NCBI RefSeq assembly: GCF_001028665.1
Contig: NZ_CP011503.1
Coordinates: 2,790,001 to 2,854,000 of the forward strand
DNA length: 64,000 nucleotides
Direction: 5' to 3'
Origin: Burkholderia pyrrocinia
GTDB taxonomy: Bacteria; Pseudomonadota; Gammaproteobacteria; Burkholderiales; Burkholderiaceae
Part shown: positions 53,516 through 63,101 of the stretch, one piece after another
Layout of the letters: each line of letters begins with the position of its first letter
Position numbering within the stretch: the stretch's first letter is position 1
The notes under the pieces: model-generated
What the model saw: the letters and a program-made list of their open reading frames with translations, nothing else
What the model was told of the DNA's origin: nothing
The model's database searches: none
Program-made: the position numbers and the translations under genes

Positions 53516-54130
53516 ATGAGAAAGGAATGGGCAGCGGCCGCATTTGCGGCGTCGCTGTTGACGGGCTGCGCCGGCGTGACGAGCGGCGTGAGTGCGGTCG
53601 GGCAGCCGAATGCGTTTGCATCCGGCGCGCACGGCTACGATTTCGTCCGGACGGCCGCGCAGGCCGACGACGCCGAATACCGGCAGATCGAGACGCTCGT
53701 GCGCGACGAACTCGCGCGCCGCGGTTTCGACGCGCAGCCGCTCAAGGACGCGCGCTACCGGCTGTCGATCGCATATGCGACGCAGCCGGCGGCGGTCGCG
53801 GCCGTGGCCGACCAGTGCGGCGCCGCGAGCAGCGCGTGCGTGACGGTCGACGGGCCGTCGCCGCTCGCGCTGCCGTTCGTGGGCAAGGTGTACCGCCACG
53901 TGCTGACGCTGCGTTTCGTCGATGCGAACTCGGGCGCCGACGTCTATCGCGTGACGGCCGCGCTGCGCGATCGCGAACCGGGCACGCAGCAGGCCGCGCC
54001 GGCGCTCGTGAAGAGCGCGCTCGCGAAGGTGCCGTTCGGCGCGGGCGACGGCTGGCTCGTCAAGACGAAAAAAGACGACGCGGGCGGGATGCCGGGCGTC
54101 GTCTCGGTGAAGCCGGCCGAAGCGCGCTGA
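53516..54130 (+). CDS. DUF4136 domain lipoprotein
   Basis: A 204-residue lipoprotein with lipobox LTGC (residues 15-18) and a DUF4136-type domain (ADDAEYRQIETLVRDELARRGFDAQPLKDARYRLSIAYA). Two Cys near residues 101 and 109 could form a disulfide. The family is found in the outer membrane or periplasm of proteobacteria but has no assigned function. It begins 36 bp after the kinase stop and closes the signalling operon, so it may be an accessory or output protein of that system. Confidence 0.8.
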   Translation: MRKEWAAAAFAASLLTGCAGVTSGVSAVGQPNAFASGAHGYDFVRTAAQADDAEYRQIETLVRDELARRGFDAQPLKDARYRLSIAYATQPAAVAAVADQCGAASSACVTVDGPSPLALPFVGKVYRHVLTLRFVDANSGADVYRVTAALRDREPGTQQAAPALVKSALAKVPFGAGDGWLVKTKKDDAGGMPGVVSVKPAEAR

Positions 54131-54153
54131 GCGCCGGCCGGCGAGGTGAGGGC

Positions 54154-54173
54154 GGGCTCGCCGGGGCGAGCCC
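54154..54173. terminator. Hairpin between the DUF4136 and galU genes
   Basis: A GC-only stem GGGCTCGCC/GGCGAGCCC with a 2-nt to 4-nt loop lies in the 52-bp convergent gap. It has no adjacent T run on either strand, so intrinsic termination is uncertain. Confidence 0.45.
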
Positions 54174-54182
54174 TTGGCGCGT

Positions 54183-55067
54183 TCAGGCGGCCGGTTGCGC
54201 GCCGCCGCGCGTGCGCAGGTATTCGTCGAATTCCGCGGCGACTTCCGGATGGCGCAGCGCGAATTCGACCGTCGCCTTCAGGTAACCGAGCTTGCTGCCG
54301 CAGTCGTAGCGCGTGCCCTGGTACTTGTAGGCCAGCACCTGTTCATCGGCGAGCAGCGCCTGGATCGCGTCGGTGAGCTGCAGCTCGCCGCCCGCACCCG
54401 GCTTCAGCGCGCGCAGGTGCTGGAAGATCCGCGGCTTCAGGATGTATCGGCCGACCACGCCGAGGTTCGACGGCGCGACTTCCGGCGCCGGCTTCTCGAC
54501 GATCGCCGACATCTTCACGATCGACTCTTCCCACTCCTTGCCGTCGACGATCCCGTACGATTTCGTCTCCGACGGCGGGATCTCTTCGACGCCGATCACC
54601 GAGCTGTGATAGTGGTCGAACACGTCGACCATCTGCTTCATCACGGGCGGGTTGCCGTCGAGCAGGTCGTCCGCGAGGATCACCGCGAACGGGTTGTCCG
54701 CCACGAGCTTCTCCGCGCACAGCACCGCATGGCCGAGGCCGAGCGCTTCCGGCTGGCGCACGTAGAAACAGTCGACATGGCTCGGCTTGATGCTGCGCAC
54801 GAGCTCGAGCAGCTTTTCCTTGCCGCGCGCCTCGAGTTCGGCCTCGACCTCGTACGACTTGTCGAAATGATCCTCGATCGCGCGCTTGCTGCGCCCGGTG
54901 ACGAAGATCATCTCGGTGATCCCCGCTGCGATCGCTTCCTCGACCGCGTACTGGATCAGCGGCTTGTCGACGACCGGCAGCATTTCCTTCGGGCTCGCCT
55001 TCGTTGCCGGGAGGAACCGCGTGCCGAGGCCGGCAACGGGGAATACCGCCTTGGTGACTTTCAACAT
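54183..55067 (-). CDS. galU: UTP-glucose-1-phosphate uridylyltransferase
   Basis: A 294-residue nucleotidyltransferase that makes UDP-glucose for exopolysaccharide and lipopolysaccharide synthesis. The nucleotide-binding block [22 protein letters not shown] is at residues ~8-29, and the active-site lysine region is [10 protein letters not shown]. The length and the [17 protein letters not shown] segment match bacterial GalU. A TATAAT -10 box (55123-55128, minus strand) lies within an inverted repeat. It is next to valS (upstream, same strand) and convergent with the DUF4136 gene. Confidence 0.96.
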   Translation of the reverse strand: MLKVTKAVFPVAGLGTRFLPATKASPKEMLPVVDKPLIQYAVEEAIAAGITEMIFVTGRSKRAIEDHFDKSYEVEAELEARGKEKLLELVRSIKPSHVDCFYVRQPEALGLGHAVLCAEKLVADNPFAVILADDLLDGNPPVMKQMVDVFDHYHSSVIGVEEIPPSETKSYGIVDGKEWEESIVKMSAIVEKPAPEVAPSNLGVVGRYILKPRIFQHLRALKPGAGGELQLTDAIQALLADEQVLAYKYQGTRYDCGSKLGYLKATVEFALRHPEVAAEFDEYLRTRGGAQPAA

Positions 55068-55110
55068 GATCGAACCTTTATTCCTGTAATCGACTTGTCA
55101 GACGGTCTAT

Positions 55111-55134
55111 GTTCACGTTCGCATTATAGTGAAC
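55111..55134 (-). promoter_or_regulatory. galU promoter: -10 box inside an inverted repeat
   Basis: On the minus strand TATAAT (55128-55123) lies inside the inverted repeat GTTCAC-N12-GTGAAC (55111-55116 and 55129-55134), 56 bp upstream of the galU start. A repeat straddling the -10 box is a good site for a repressor; no regulator can be named. Confidence 0.5.
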
Positions 55135-55154
55135 GCAAACGGCCTTACCGATTG

Positions 55155-58022
55155 TTACGCAGGCAACCGATCGAGCTGCGCACGCAGTTTCTCGAGCGTG
55201 CTCTGGAATTCGGCGACGCGCTTTTGCTCCTGTTCGACCACGGCCGGCGGCGCTTTCGCGACGAATGCCTCGTTGCCGAGCTTCGCGTTGCACTTCGTGA
55301 TCTCGCCCGTCAGGCGCGCGATTTCCTTCGACAGGCGCTCGCGTTCGGCCGCGACGTCGATTTCCACCTTCAGCACCAGCTTGTTCGGGCCGACGATCGC
55401 GATCGGCGCGCCGTGCGCTTCCTTGTCGAGCGTCGCTTCGTCCGCGAGGATCTGCACTTCCGACAGGCGCGCGAGCGCCTGGACGTACGGCGCGAACGAG
55501 CGCAGGCGCTCGGCATCGCCGGCCGCGAGCAGCGGCACCTTCGTCGCCGGCGACAGGTTCATCTCGCCGCGCAGGTTGCGGCATGCGTCGACGATCGCCT
55601 TCAGGTCGGCCGCCCACTGCTCGGACGCCTCGTCGATCTTCTGCAGGTTGGCGACCGGATACGCCTGCGTCATCAGCGACGCTTCGCCTTCGGCCTTGCC
55701 CTGCGGATAGCGGCCCGCGAGCGGCGCGACCTTCTGCCAGAGCGCTTCGGTGATGAACGGGATGACCGGGTGCGCGAGGCGCAGCACCGTTTCGAGCACG
55801 CGCAGCAGCGTGCGGCGCGTGGCGCGCTGCTGTTCCGGCGTGCCGTTCTGGATCTGCACCTTCGCGAGTTCGAGATACCAGTCGCAGTACTCGTCCCACA
55901 CGAACTTGTAGATGCTGGTCGCGACGTTGTCGAAGCGGTAGTCGGCGAAGCCCTTCGCGATGTCGGCCTCGGTACGCTGCAGCAGCGACACGATCCAGCG
56001 GTCGGCCGCCGAGAAATCGAGGTAGCCGCCGGGGCCGCAGTCGCCCGCGCCGCAGACTTCCGGCTTGTCGGCGCCGCAATCGTGGCCTTCGCAGTTCATC
56101 AGCACGAAGCGCGTCGCGTTCCACAGCTTGTTGCAGAAGTTGCGATAGCCTTCGCAGCGCGCGAGGTCGAAGTTCACGTTGCGGCCGAGCGTCGCCATCG
56201 ACGCCATCGTGAAGCGCAGCGCGTCGGTGCCGAACGCGGCGATGCCGTCCGGGAATTCCTTGCGCGTCTTCTTCTCGATCGTCGCGGCCTGCTTCGGGTT
56301 CATCAGGCCCGTCGTGCGTTTTGCGACCAGCGTCTCGAGGTCGATGCCGTCGACGATGTCGATCGGGTCGAGCGTGTTGCCCTTGCTCTTCGACATCTTC
56401 TGGCCTTCCGCGTCGCGCACGAGGCCGTGCACGTAGACGGTATGGAACGGCACCTTGCCGGTGAAGTGCGTGGTCATCATCACCATCCGGGCGACCCAGA
56501 AGAAGATGATGTCGAAGCCCGTGACGAGCACCGACGACGGCAGGAAGTGCTTCAGTTCAGGCGTTTCGTTCGGCCAGCCGAGCGACGAGAACGGCACGAG
56601 CGCCGACGAGAACCACGTGTCGAGCACGTCGTCGTCGCGCTTCAGCGCACCGGCGTAACCCTTCGCGGCGGCCTGCGCGCGCGCCTCTTCCTCGTTGCGC
56701 GCGACGAACACCTCGCCGTTCTCGCCGTACCACGCGGGAATCTGGTGGCCCCACCACAGCTGGCGCGAGATGCACCAGTCCTGGATGTTCTCGAGCCACT
56801 GGTAGTAGGTGGTCGTCCAGTTTTCCGGGACGAACTTGATCTGGCCGCTGCGCACGACGTCGAGCGACGTCTCGGTGATCGACTTGCCCGGATTGAACGT
56901 GCCTTCCGGCGCCGCCTTCGTCATCGCGACGAACCACTGGTCGGTCAGCATCGGCTCGATCACGACGCCCGTGCGATCGCCGCGCGGCACCATCAGCTTG
57001 TGCGGCTTCACGGAGTCGAGGAAGCCCAGCGCGTCGAGATCGGCGACGATCGCCTTGCGCGCATCGAAGCGGTCGAGGCCGCGATACTGCTCGGGGCCGT
57101 TGTCGTTGATCTTCGCGTCGAGCGTCAGGATCTCGATCGGTGCGAGGTTGTGGCGCAGGCCGACCTGGTAGTCGTTGAAGTCGTGCGCGGGCGTGACCTT
57201 CACGACGCCCGTGCCGAATTCGCGGTCGACGTAGTCGTCGGCGATCACCGGGATCTCGCGGCCCGTCAGCGGCAGCGTGACGCGCTTGCCGATCAGGTGC
57301 GCGTAGCGCTCGTCTTCCGGATGCACCATCAGCGCGACGTCGCCGAGCATCGTCTCGGGACGCGTCGTCGCGACGGTCAGCGAACCCGAGCCGTCGACGA
57401 GCGGGTAGCGGATGTGCCACAGGTGTCCGTTTTCCTCTTCGCTCGCGACTTCGAGATCCGACACGGCGGTCAGCAGCACCGGATCCCAGTTGACGAGGCG
57501 CTTGCCGCGGTAGATCAGGCCCTGTTCATAGAGCGTGACGAACACGTCACGCACGGCGGCCGACATCTTGTCGTCCATCGTGAAGTATTCGCGCGACCAG
57601 TCGGTCGACGCGCCGAGACGGCGCACCTGGCCCGTGATGGTCGAACCGGACTGCTGCTTCCATTCCCACACGCGCTCGACGAACTTCTCGCGGCCGAGGT
57701 CGTGGCGCGACACGCCCTGCGCGTCGAGCTGGCGTTCGACGACGATCTGGGTGGCGATCCCCGCGTGATCGGTGCCGGGCACCCACAGCGTGTTCTCGCC
57801 GAGCATCCGGTGATAGCGGGCGAGGCCGTCCATGATCGTCTGGTTGAACGCGTGGCCCATGTGCAGCGTGCCGGTCACGTTCGGCGGCGGCAACTGGATC
57901 GCGAAATCGGGGCGGGACGGGTCGATTGCCGGGGCGGCATAGCCGCGTTTTTCCCACTCCGGCCCCCATTGGGACTCGATGGTATGGGGCTCGAAGCTCT
58001 TCGCAAGCGTGTTGTCGCTCAT
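55155..58022 (-). CDS. valS: Valyl-tRNA synthetase
   Basis: Class I synthetase that charges tRNA-Val, 955 residues. The HIGH signature is [10 protein letters not shown] near residue 48, and the KMSKS motif is [12 protein letters not shown]. The editing (CP1) domain lies between them with [13 protein letters not shown]. The C-terminal coiled-coil tail ([20 protein letters not shown]) is complete. The ATG at 58022 starts the conserved N-terminus ([18 protein letters not shown]); the open frame to 58070 adds unrelated residues. It is followed by galU on the same strand, 87 bp away. Confidence 0.98.
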   Translation of the reverse strand: MSDNTLAKSFEPHTIESQWGPEWEKRGYAAPAIDPSRPDFAIQLPPPNVTGTLHMGHAFNQTIMDGLARYHRMLGENTLWVPGTDHAGIATQIVVERQLDAQGVSRHDLGREKFVERVWEWKQQSGSTITGQVRRLGASTDWSREYFTMDDKMSAAVRDVFVTLYEQGLIYRGKRLVNWDPVLLTAVSDLEVASEEENGHLWHIRYPLVDGSGSLTVATTRPETMLGDVALMVHPEDERYAHLIGKRVTLPLTGREIPVIADDYVDREFGTGVVKVTPAHDFNDYQVGLRHNLAPIEILTLDAKINDNGPEQYRGLDRFDARKAIVADLDALGFLDSVKPHKLMVPRGDRTGVVIEPMLTDQWFVAMTKAAPEGTFNPGKSITETSLDVVRSGQIKFVPENWTTTYYQWLENIQDWCISRQLWWGHQIPAWYGENGEVFVARNEEEARAQAAAKGYAGALKRDDDVLDTWFSSALVPFSSLGWPNETPELKHFLPSSVLVTGFDIIFFWVARMVMMTTHFTGKVPFHTVYVHGLVRDAEGQKMSKSKGNTLDPIDIVDGIDLETLVAKRTTGLMNPKQAATIEKKTRKEFPDGIAAFGTDALRFTMASMATLGRNVNFDLARCEGYRNFCNKLWNATRFVLMNCEGHDCGADKPEVCGAGDCGPGGYLDFSAADRWIVSLLQRTEADIAKGFADYRFDNVATSIYKFVWDEYCDWYLELAKVQIQNGTPEQQRATRRTLLRVLETVLRLAHPVIPFITEALWQKVAPLAGRYPQGKAEGEASLMTQAYPVANLQKIDEASEQWAADLKAIVDACRNLRGEMNLSPATKVPLLAAGDAERLRSFAPYVQALARLSEVQILADEATLDKEAHGAPIAIVGPNKLVLKVEIDVAAERERLSKEIARLTGEITKCNAKLGNEAFVAKAPPAVVEQEQKRVAEFQSTLEKLRAQLDRLPA

Positions 58023-58191
58023 GTTGGAAATCTGCCGAAAAATGCGTGAATTGGATGCCGAATCTGACAATTATAAATGGATGCCCATCGGCCAGCCATC
58101 GCGTTGCCGACGCGGGCCTGTCGCGACGCGGCCGCGACGTGCTTGCGGCGCTCGGCCGAACGGATCGGGAACGGCATCGCGCGGCCGACTT

Positions 58192-58197
58192 ATAATG
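58192..58197 (+). promoter_or_regulatory. -10 box upstream of uvrD
   Basis: A perfect TATAAT lies 38 bp upstream of the uvrD start codon in the gap divergent from valS. A matching -35 box is not evident, so strength is unknown. Confidence 0.5.
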
Positions 58198-58235
58198 TCG
58201 GGTCCGCTTTTCTTACGCCTGCCCGCTGCCGCTCC

Positions 58236-60599
58236 ATGCCCGATCTGCTCGCCAATCTGAACCCCGAACAACACGCCGCCGTCACGTTGCCGAACGAACC
58301 GGCGCTGATCCTCGCAGGGGCGGGCAGCGGCAAGACCCGCGTGCTGATCACGCGCATCGCGTGGCTGATCCAGCAGGGCTACGCGTCGCCGCCCACCGTG
58401 CTCGCCGTCACCTTCACGAACAAGGCCGCGCGCGAGATGATGGCGCGCCTGTCGGCGATGATGCCGATCGACACGCGCGGGATGTGGATCGGCACGTTCC
58501 ACGGCCTGTGCAACCGGATGCTGCGCACGCACTGGCGCGACGCCGGCCTGCCGCAGACCTTCCAGATCCTCGATACGGCCGACCAGCTGTCCGCGATCAA
58601 GCGGCTGATGAAGGCGGCGAACGTCGACGACGAGAAGTACCCGCCGAAGAACGTCCAGTACTTCATCAACAACGCGAAGGAGCAGGGGCTGCGTCCCGAC
58701 AAGGTCGACGCGACCGACAGCTTCAACCGCAAGTTCGTCGAGCTGTACCAGGCGTACGACCAGCAGTGCCAGCGCGAGGGCGTCGTCGATTTCCCCGAGC
58801 TGCTGCTGCGCTGCTACGAGCTGCTCGCGTACAACGCGCCGCTGCGCGCGCACTACCAGGCGCGCTTCAAGCACATCCTCGTCGACGAGTTCCAGGACAC
58901 CAACAAGCTGCAGTACGCGTGGCTCAAGATGCTCGCGGGCGGCCAGAACGCGATCTTCGCGGTCGGCGACGACGACCAGTCGATCTACGCGTTCCGCGGC
59001 GCGAACGTCGGCAACATGCGCGACTTCGAAGACGAATTCCGCGTGCGCAACCTGATCAAGCTCGAGCAGAACTACCGGTCGCACGGCAACATCCTCGACG
59101 CGGCGAACCAGCTGATTTCGAACAACGCGCATCGCCTCGGCAAGAACCTGCGCACCGACGCGGGCCACGGCGAGCCCGTGCGCGTGTACGAGGCGAGCAC
59201 CGATTCGCAGGAAGCCGGCTGGATCGTCGAAGAAATCCGCTCGCTGATCAACACCGGGATGGCGCGCAGCGAAGTGGCCGTCCTGTACCGCAGCAACGCG
59301 CAGTCGCGCTCGATCGAGCACACGCTGATGTCGTCGGGCATCCCGTATCGCGTGTACGGCGGCCTGCGCTTCTTCGAGCGCCAGGAAGTGAAGCATGCGC
59401 TCGCGTACCTGCGCCTGATCGACAACCCGAACGACGACACGGCGTTCGTGCGGGTCGTGAATTTCCCGACCCGCGGGATCGGTGCGCGCTCGATCGAACA
59501 ACTCGCCGATGCGGCGCGCCTCTACGATTGCTCGATGGCGGCCGCGATCCCGTACGTGACGGGCAAGGCCGGCACGAGCCTCGGCGGGTTCGCGAACCTG
59601 GTCGCGAAGATGCGCGCCGAGACCCAGCAGATGAACTTGCCGGACACAGTCGAGTACGTCGTGCGCGCGAGCGGCCTCGCCGATTTCTACCAGGGCGAGC
59701 GCGAAGGCCAGGACCGTCTCGAGAACTTGCAGGAACTCGTGAACGCGGCCACCGCGTTCGTCGCCGAGGAGGGCTACGGGCTCGACACGCCGGCCCGCTC
59801 GATCCCGCTGCGCGCGGGTGCGATCGCGGCGCCCGAGCTCGGCGCGGCGACGGACGATCCGGCGGTCGAGGTACTCGATCCGGCGTCGCCCGGCGATCCC
59901 GCGCAGAACCCCGACACGATGACGCCGCTCGCCGGTTTCCTGTCGCATGCGTCGCTGGAGGCCGGCGACAACCAGGCGCAGGCCGGGCAGGATGCCGTGC
60001 AGCTGATGACGGTGCACGCGGCGAAGGGGCTCGAATTCTCGGCCGTGTTCATCACGGGCCTCGAGGAAGGGCTGTTCCCGCACGAGAACAGCGTGCTCGA
60101 ATCGGACGGCCTCGAGGAGGAGCGCCGGCTGATGTACGTCGCGATCACGCGTGCGAAGGAGCGGCTCTACCTGTCGTTCGCGCAGAGCCGGATGCTGCAC
60201 GGCCAGACGCGCTACAACGTGCGCTCGCGCTTCTTCGACGAGTTGCCGGAGCACGTGCTGAAGTGGCTGACGCCGAAGGTCGAGGCCGGTTCGCGCTGGG
60301 GCGGGCGTTCGGACAACGCCGGGTACGGGCGCGACTGGTTCGCGCGGCCGGGCGGCGGCAGCCGCGAGCAGATCGTCGACGCGGCCGTGACCGCGCCGCT
60401 ACCCGCGTTCGCGGACAAGCAGCGCGCGGCCGATGCCGGTTTCCGGGTCGGCCAGCAGGTGTTCCATACCAAGTTCGGCGAAGGCACGGTCACCGCGCTC
60501 GAAGGCAACGGCACCGATGCGAAGGCGCAAGTGAAGTTCAAGCGGCACGGCGAGAAGTGGCTCGCGCTCGCGGTCGCGAAACTGCAGGCGGTGGAATGA
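58236..60599 (+). CDS. uvrD: UvrD/Rep-type DNA helicase
   Basis: A 787-residue superfamily 1A 3'-5' DNA helicase, most likely UvrD, acting in nucleotide excision and mismatch repair. Motif I is LAGAGSGKT, motif II LVDEFQDTN, motif III VGDDDQSIYAFRGA, motif IV LEQNYRS, motif V TVHAAKGLEF and motif VI VAITRAKERLYLS. The C-terminus ends in a UvrD-type Tudor-like module with VFHTKFGEGTV. The ATG at 58236 (MPDLL) fits the family start. Its stop overlaps the next gene's ATG (60596). Confidence 0.95.
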   Translation: MPDLLANLNPEQHAAVTLPNEPALILAGAGSGKTRVLITRIAWLIQQGYASPPTVLAVTFTNKAAREMMARLSAMMPIDTRGMWIGTFHGLCNRMLRTHWRDAGLPQTFQILDTADQLSAIKRLMKAANVDDEKYPPKNVQYFINNAKEQGLRPDKVDATDSFNRKFVELYQAYDQQCQREGVVDFPELLLRCYELLAYNAPLRAHYQARFKHILVDEFQDTNKLQYAWLKMLAGGQNAIFAVGDDDQSIYAFRGANVGNMRDFEDEFRVRNLIKLEQNYRSHGNILDAANQLISNNAHRLGKNLRTDAGHGEPVRVYEASTDSQEAGWIVEEIRSLINTGMARSEVAVLYRSNAQSRSIEHTLMSSGIPYRVYGGLRFFERQEVKHALAYLRLIDNPNDDTAFVRVVNFPTRGIGARSIEQLADAARLYDCSMAAAIPYVTGKAGTSLGGFANLVAKMRAETQQMNLPDTVEYVVRASGLADFYQGEREGQDRLENLQELVNAATAFVAEEGYGLDTPARSIPLRAGAIAAPELGAATDDPAVEVLDPASPGDPAQNPDTMTPLAGFLSHASLEAGDNQAQAGQDAVQLMTVHAAKGLEFSAVFITGLEEGLFPHENSVLESDGLEEERRLMYVAITRAKERLYLSFAQSRMLHGQTRYNVRSRFFDELPEHVLKWLTPKVEAGSRWGGRSDNAGYGRDWFARPGGGSREQIVDAAVTAPLPAFADKQRAADAGFRVGQQVFHTKFGEGTVTALEGNGTDAKAQVKFKRHGEKWLALAVAKLQAVE

Positions 60600-61393
60600 T
60601 GGGCATCGACATGGTTGCCACGCCTTCGACGCGCCCGCTCGGCATTCTCGCCGCACTGCCCGAGGAACTCGGTGACCTGATCGCCGCGATGCGCGTCGAC
60701 GGCGCAATGAAGACGGTCACGCTCGGCCGCCGCGAATACCACGTCGGCACCGTGCACGGCGCGGCCTGCGTCGTCACGCTCGCACGGGTCGGCAAGGTCG
60801 CGGCCGCCGCGACGGTCAGCGCGCTGATCCACGTGTTCGGCGTCGCGGGCGTCGTGTTTACCGGCGTCGCGGGCGGCGTGTCGCGCACGGTGCGCGTCGG
60901 CGACGTCGTCGTGGCCGATACGCTGCTGCAGCACGATCTCGACGCGTCGCCGCTCTTTCCGCGCTACGAGGTGCCGCTGCTCGGCATCACGCGTTTCGCG
61001 ACCGACGCGGCACTGACGGCCCGCCTCAGGGATGCCTGCACGCAATTCGTCGCGGAAGAGGGCGCGTTGTTCGCCGAGCGCTTCGGGCTCGCCGGCGCGG
61101 CGCTGCACGCAGGGCTCATCATCAGCGGCGACCGCTTCGTGTCGAGCGAGCGCGAGGTCGTCGCGCTGCGCGACGCGCTGCCGGACGCGCTCGCGGTCGA
61201 AATGGAAGGCGCCGCGATCGCGCAGGTGTGCGCGGAGCACGACGTGCCGTTCGCGCTCGTGCGCACGATTTCCGATACGGCCGACGATCACGCGACGCAG
61301 TCGTTCTCGCACTTCCTGTCGGCGATCGCGAGCAGCTATTCGTCCGGCATCCTCAAGCGTTTCCTGACGCTGCATGCGACGACGGCGGCCTGA
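60596..61393 (+). CDS. mtnN: 5'-Methylthioadenosine/S-adenosylhomocysteine nucleosidase
   Basis: A 265-residue nucleosidase that cleaves methylthioadenosine and S-adenosylhomocysteine, recycling products of methylation and polyamine synthesis. The family opening GILAALPEELGDLI is followed by FTGVAGGVS and the VEMEGAAIAQVC catalytic segment; the ISDTADD acid is present. The start ATG overlaps the uvrD stop (ATGA), so translation is coupled. A second ATG follows immediately at 60599. A terminator hairpin spans its stop codon. Length above E. coli MtnN (232) is mostly at the N- and C-termini. Confidence 0.93.
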   Translation: MMGIDMVATPSTRPLGILAALPEELGDLIAAMRVDGAMKTVTLGRREYHVGTVHGAACVVTLARVGKVAAAATVSALIHVFGVAGVVFTGVAGGVSRTVRVGDVVVADTLLQHDLDASPLFPRYEVPLLGITRFATDAALTARLRDACTQFVAEEGALFAERFGLAGAALHAGLIISGDRFVSSEREVVALRDALPDALAVEMEGAAIAQVCAEHDVPFALVRTISDTADDHATQSFSHFLSAIASSYSSGILKRFLTLHATTAA

Positions 61394-61408
61394 AGCCGCC
61401 GTCGTTTT
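61379..61408 (+). terminator. Terminator spanning the mtnN stop codon
   Basis: An 11-bp stem ACGACGGCGGC/GCCGCCGTCGT with loop CTGAA includes the TGA stop (61391-61393) in its loop and is followed by T4. It should end plus-strand transcription just before the convergent fsr gene. Confidence 0.8.
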
Positions 61409-61427
61409 CTCCTTTCGAACCGATGGA

Positions 61428-61455
61428 CCGGCCGCGGCGCGCACGCCGCGGCCGG
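61428..61455. terminator. GC-rich hairpin downstream of fsr
   Basis: A perfect 12-bp stem CCGGCCGCGGCG/CGCCGCGGCCGG with loop CGCA lies directly after the fsr stop (minus strand, 61460). No T run follows, so it may aid Rho-dependent termination or mRNA stability. Confidence 0.55.
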
Positions 61456-61459
61456 CTCG

Positions 61460-62698
61460 TCACGCCTTCTTGCGCCGGCTGCTTTCGAGGTTCGGCAGGA
61501 ACACCGTCAGCACGCCGATCAGCGGCAGGAACGAGCACACCTTGTAGACGAACGTGATGCTCGTCGCGTCGGCGAGCTGGCCGAGCACGGCCGCGCCGAC
61601 GCCGCCGAGGCCGAACGCGAAGCCGAAGAACAGGCCCGCGACCATCCCGACCTTGCCGGGCATCAGCTCCGTCGCATAGACGAGGATCGCGGCGAACGCC
61701 GACGCCAGCACGATGCCGATGATCACGGTCAGCACGCTCGTCCAGAACAGGTTCGCGTACGGCAGCAGCAGCGTGAACGGCGCGACGCCGAGGATCGACA
61801 CCCAGATCACGTACTTGCGGCCGATCCGGTCGCCGACCGGCCCGCCGATCAGCGTGCCGGCCGCCACGGCCGCGAGGAACACGAACAGGTGGATCTGCGC
61901 GGCCTGCACCGACAGGTGGAACTTGTCGATCAGGTAGAACGTGAAATAGCTGTTGATGCTCGCGAGGTAGAAGTACTTCGAGAACACGAGCAGCACCAGC
62001 ACGCCCATCGCGCCGATCACGCGGCCGCGCGACAGCGTCGGGTGGCCGGCCGCCGCGGCCTTCTTCTTGATCGACGGATGCTTCTTGTACCAGTGGCCGA
62101 TCTGCGTGAGCACGACCATCGCGACGAGCGCGGCCGCGGAGAACCACGCGATGCTGTGCTGGCCGTGCGGAATGATCACGAGCGCGGCGAGCAGCGGCCC
62201 GAGCGCGGAACCCGCGTTGCCGCCGACCTGGAACACCGACTGCGCGAGCCCGTGCTGGCCGCCCGACGCCATCCGCGCGACGCGCGACGATTCAGGATGG
62301 AACACCGACGAGCCGCAGCCGACCAGCGCCGCGGCCACCAGCAGCACGGGGAAGCTCGGGGCAACCGACATCAGCAGCAGCCCCGCGAGCGTGAAGCCCA
62401 TGCCGACCGGCAGCGAATAGGGCTTCGGACGCTTGTCGGTATAGAGGCCGACGAGCGGCTGCAGCAGCGACGCGGTGATCTGGTAGGTGAGCGTGATCAG
62501 GCCGATCTGCGCGAACGACAGCGCGAACTGGCTCTTGAGCATCGGATAGATCGCGAGGATCAACGACTGGATCATGTCGTTGAGCATGTGCGAGAAGCTG
62601 ATCGCGCCGAGCACCGGATAGACGGTGCGGGACGCGGGTGGCGCGGACGGCTGGACGGCGGCTGCGCCGGCGGCTCCTGTGTCGAGGCTGGTTTCCAT
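61460..62698 (-). CDS. fsr: MFS efflux transporter, fosmidomycin-resistance type
   Basis: A 412-residue inner-membrane major facilitator with about 12 helices, closely matching Fsr of E. coli. Matching blocks are GAISFSHMLNDMIQSLILAIYPML, GSSVFHPESSRVARMASGG and GGPVGDRIGRKYVIWVSILGVAPFTLLLPYA. Fsr exports fosmidomycin and probably other small phosphonate-like or toxic compounds. The N-terminus before GAIS is Ala/Pro-rich and variable. It is convergent with mtnN and divergent from the chemotaxis receptor gene. Confidence 0.93.
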   Translation of the reverse strand: METSLDTGAAGAAAVQPSAPPASRTVYPVLGAISFSHMLNDMIQSLILAIYPMLKSQFALSFAQIGLITLTYQITASLLQPLVGLYTDKRPKPYSLPVGMGFTLAGLLLMSVAPSFPVLLVAAALVGCGSSVFHPESSRVARMASGGQHGLAQSVFQVGGNAGSALGPLLAALVIIPHGQHSIAWFSAAALVAMVVLTQIGHWYKKHPSIKKKAAAAGHPTLSRGRVIGAMGVLVLLVFSKYFYLASINSYFTFYLIDKFHLSVQAAQIHLFVFLAAVAAGTLIGGPVGDRIGRKYVIWVSILGVAPFTLLLPYANLFWTSVLTVIIGIVLASAFAAILVYATELMPGKVGMVAGLFFGFAFGLGGVGAAVLGQLADATSITFVYKVCSFLPLIGVLTVFLPNLESSRRKKA

Positions 62699-63101
62699 GT
62701 GAGCTGAACGAGTTGAGGTGGCGGGCGCGCTCTGATGGGGATCGGCGCGTGTTGAATCGTTGATGCGTCAAAGAAGTGTAATGTGGCGCATCGGGAATGT
62801 CAGGCCAAGTTTTATCGCGAATCGGACATTCGTCCGACCGATCGGCCGTTGCCCGTTTTTTTGACCGGGTATAACGCTGGCGGCGCGTCTGCCTGACTGC
62901 GAGGCCGCGCCGGGGCCCGGTGCGTGTTTTACCGGACTCAAGAAACGGCGGTGGCGGCCGTAGAACGACCCAATGACCACAGGTGCGCCGCGCCCGGCAC
63001 CGGCTACCCGCCGTGCAGGCGCAGGACGCACGGCATGGCCTGCCATCGCGGACCGCCGGAACCGACCTTTCCGGCAGCGTGATCCATACGGGGATATATC
63101 G
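62699..63101. other. 403-bp divergent intergenic region (fsr / chemoreceptor)
   Basis: No gene is visible. It contains the inverted repeat TCGGAC-ATTC-GTCCGA (62822-62837), and a TTGACC (62862-62867) followed too closely by TATAAC (62870-62875) for a normal promoter. No clear flagellar sigma28-type promoter (TAAA-N15-GCCGATAA) precedes the chemoreceptor gene. Confidence 0.6.

Noticed and set aside
54174..58049. A 1291-codon open frame on the plus strand opposite galU and valS
   Set aside because: It is a by-product of GC-rich codon use: it is the antisense of two certain genes, is Arg/His/Ala-rich and has no recognisable domain.
62699..63101. A sigma28 (flagellar) promoter for the chemoreceptor
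   Set aside because: No TAAA-N15-GCCGATAA match is present upstream of 63102 on the plus strand.
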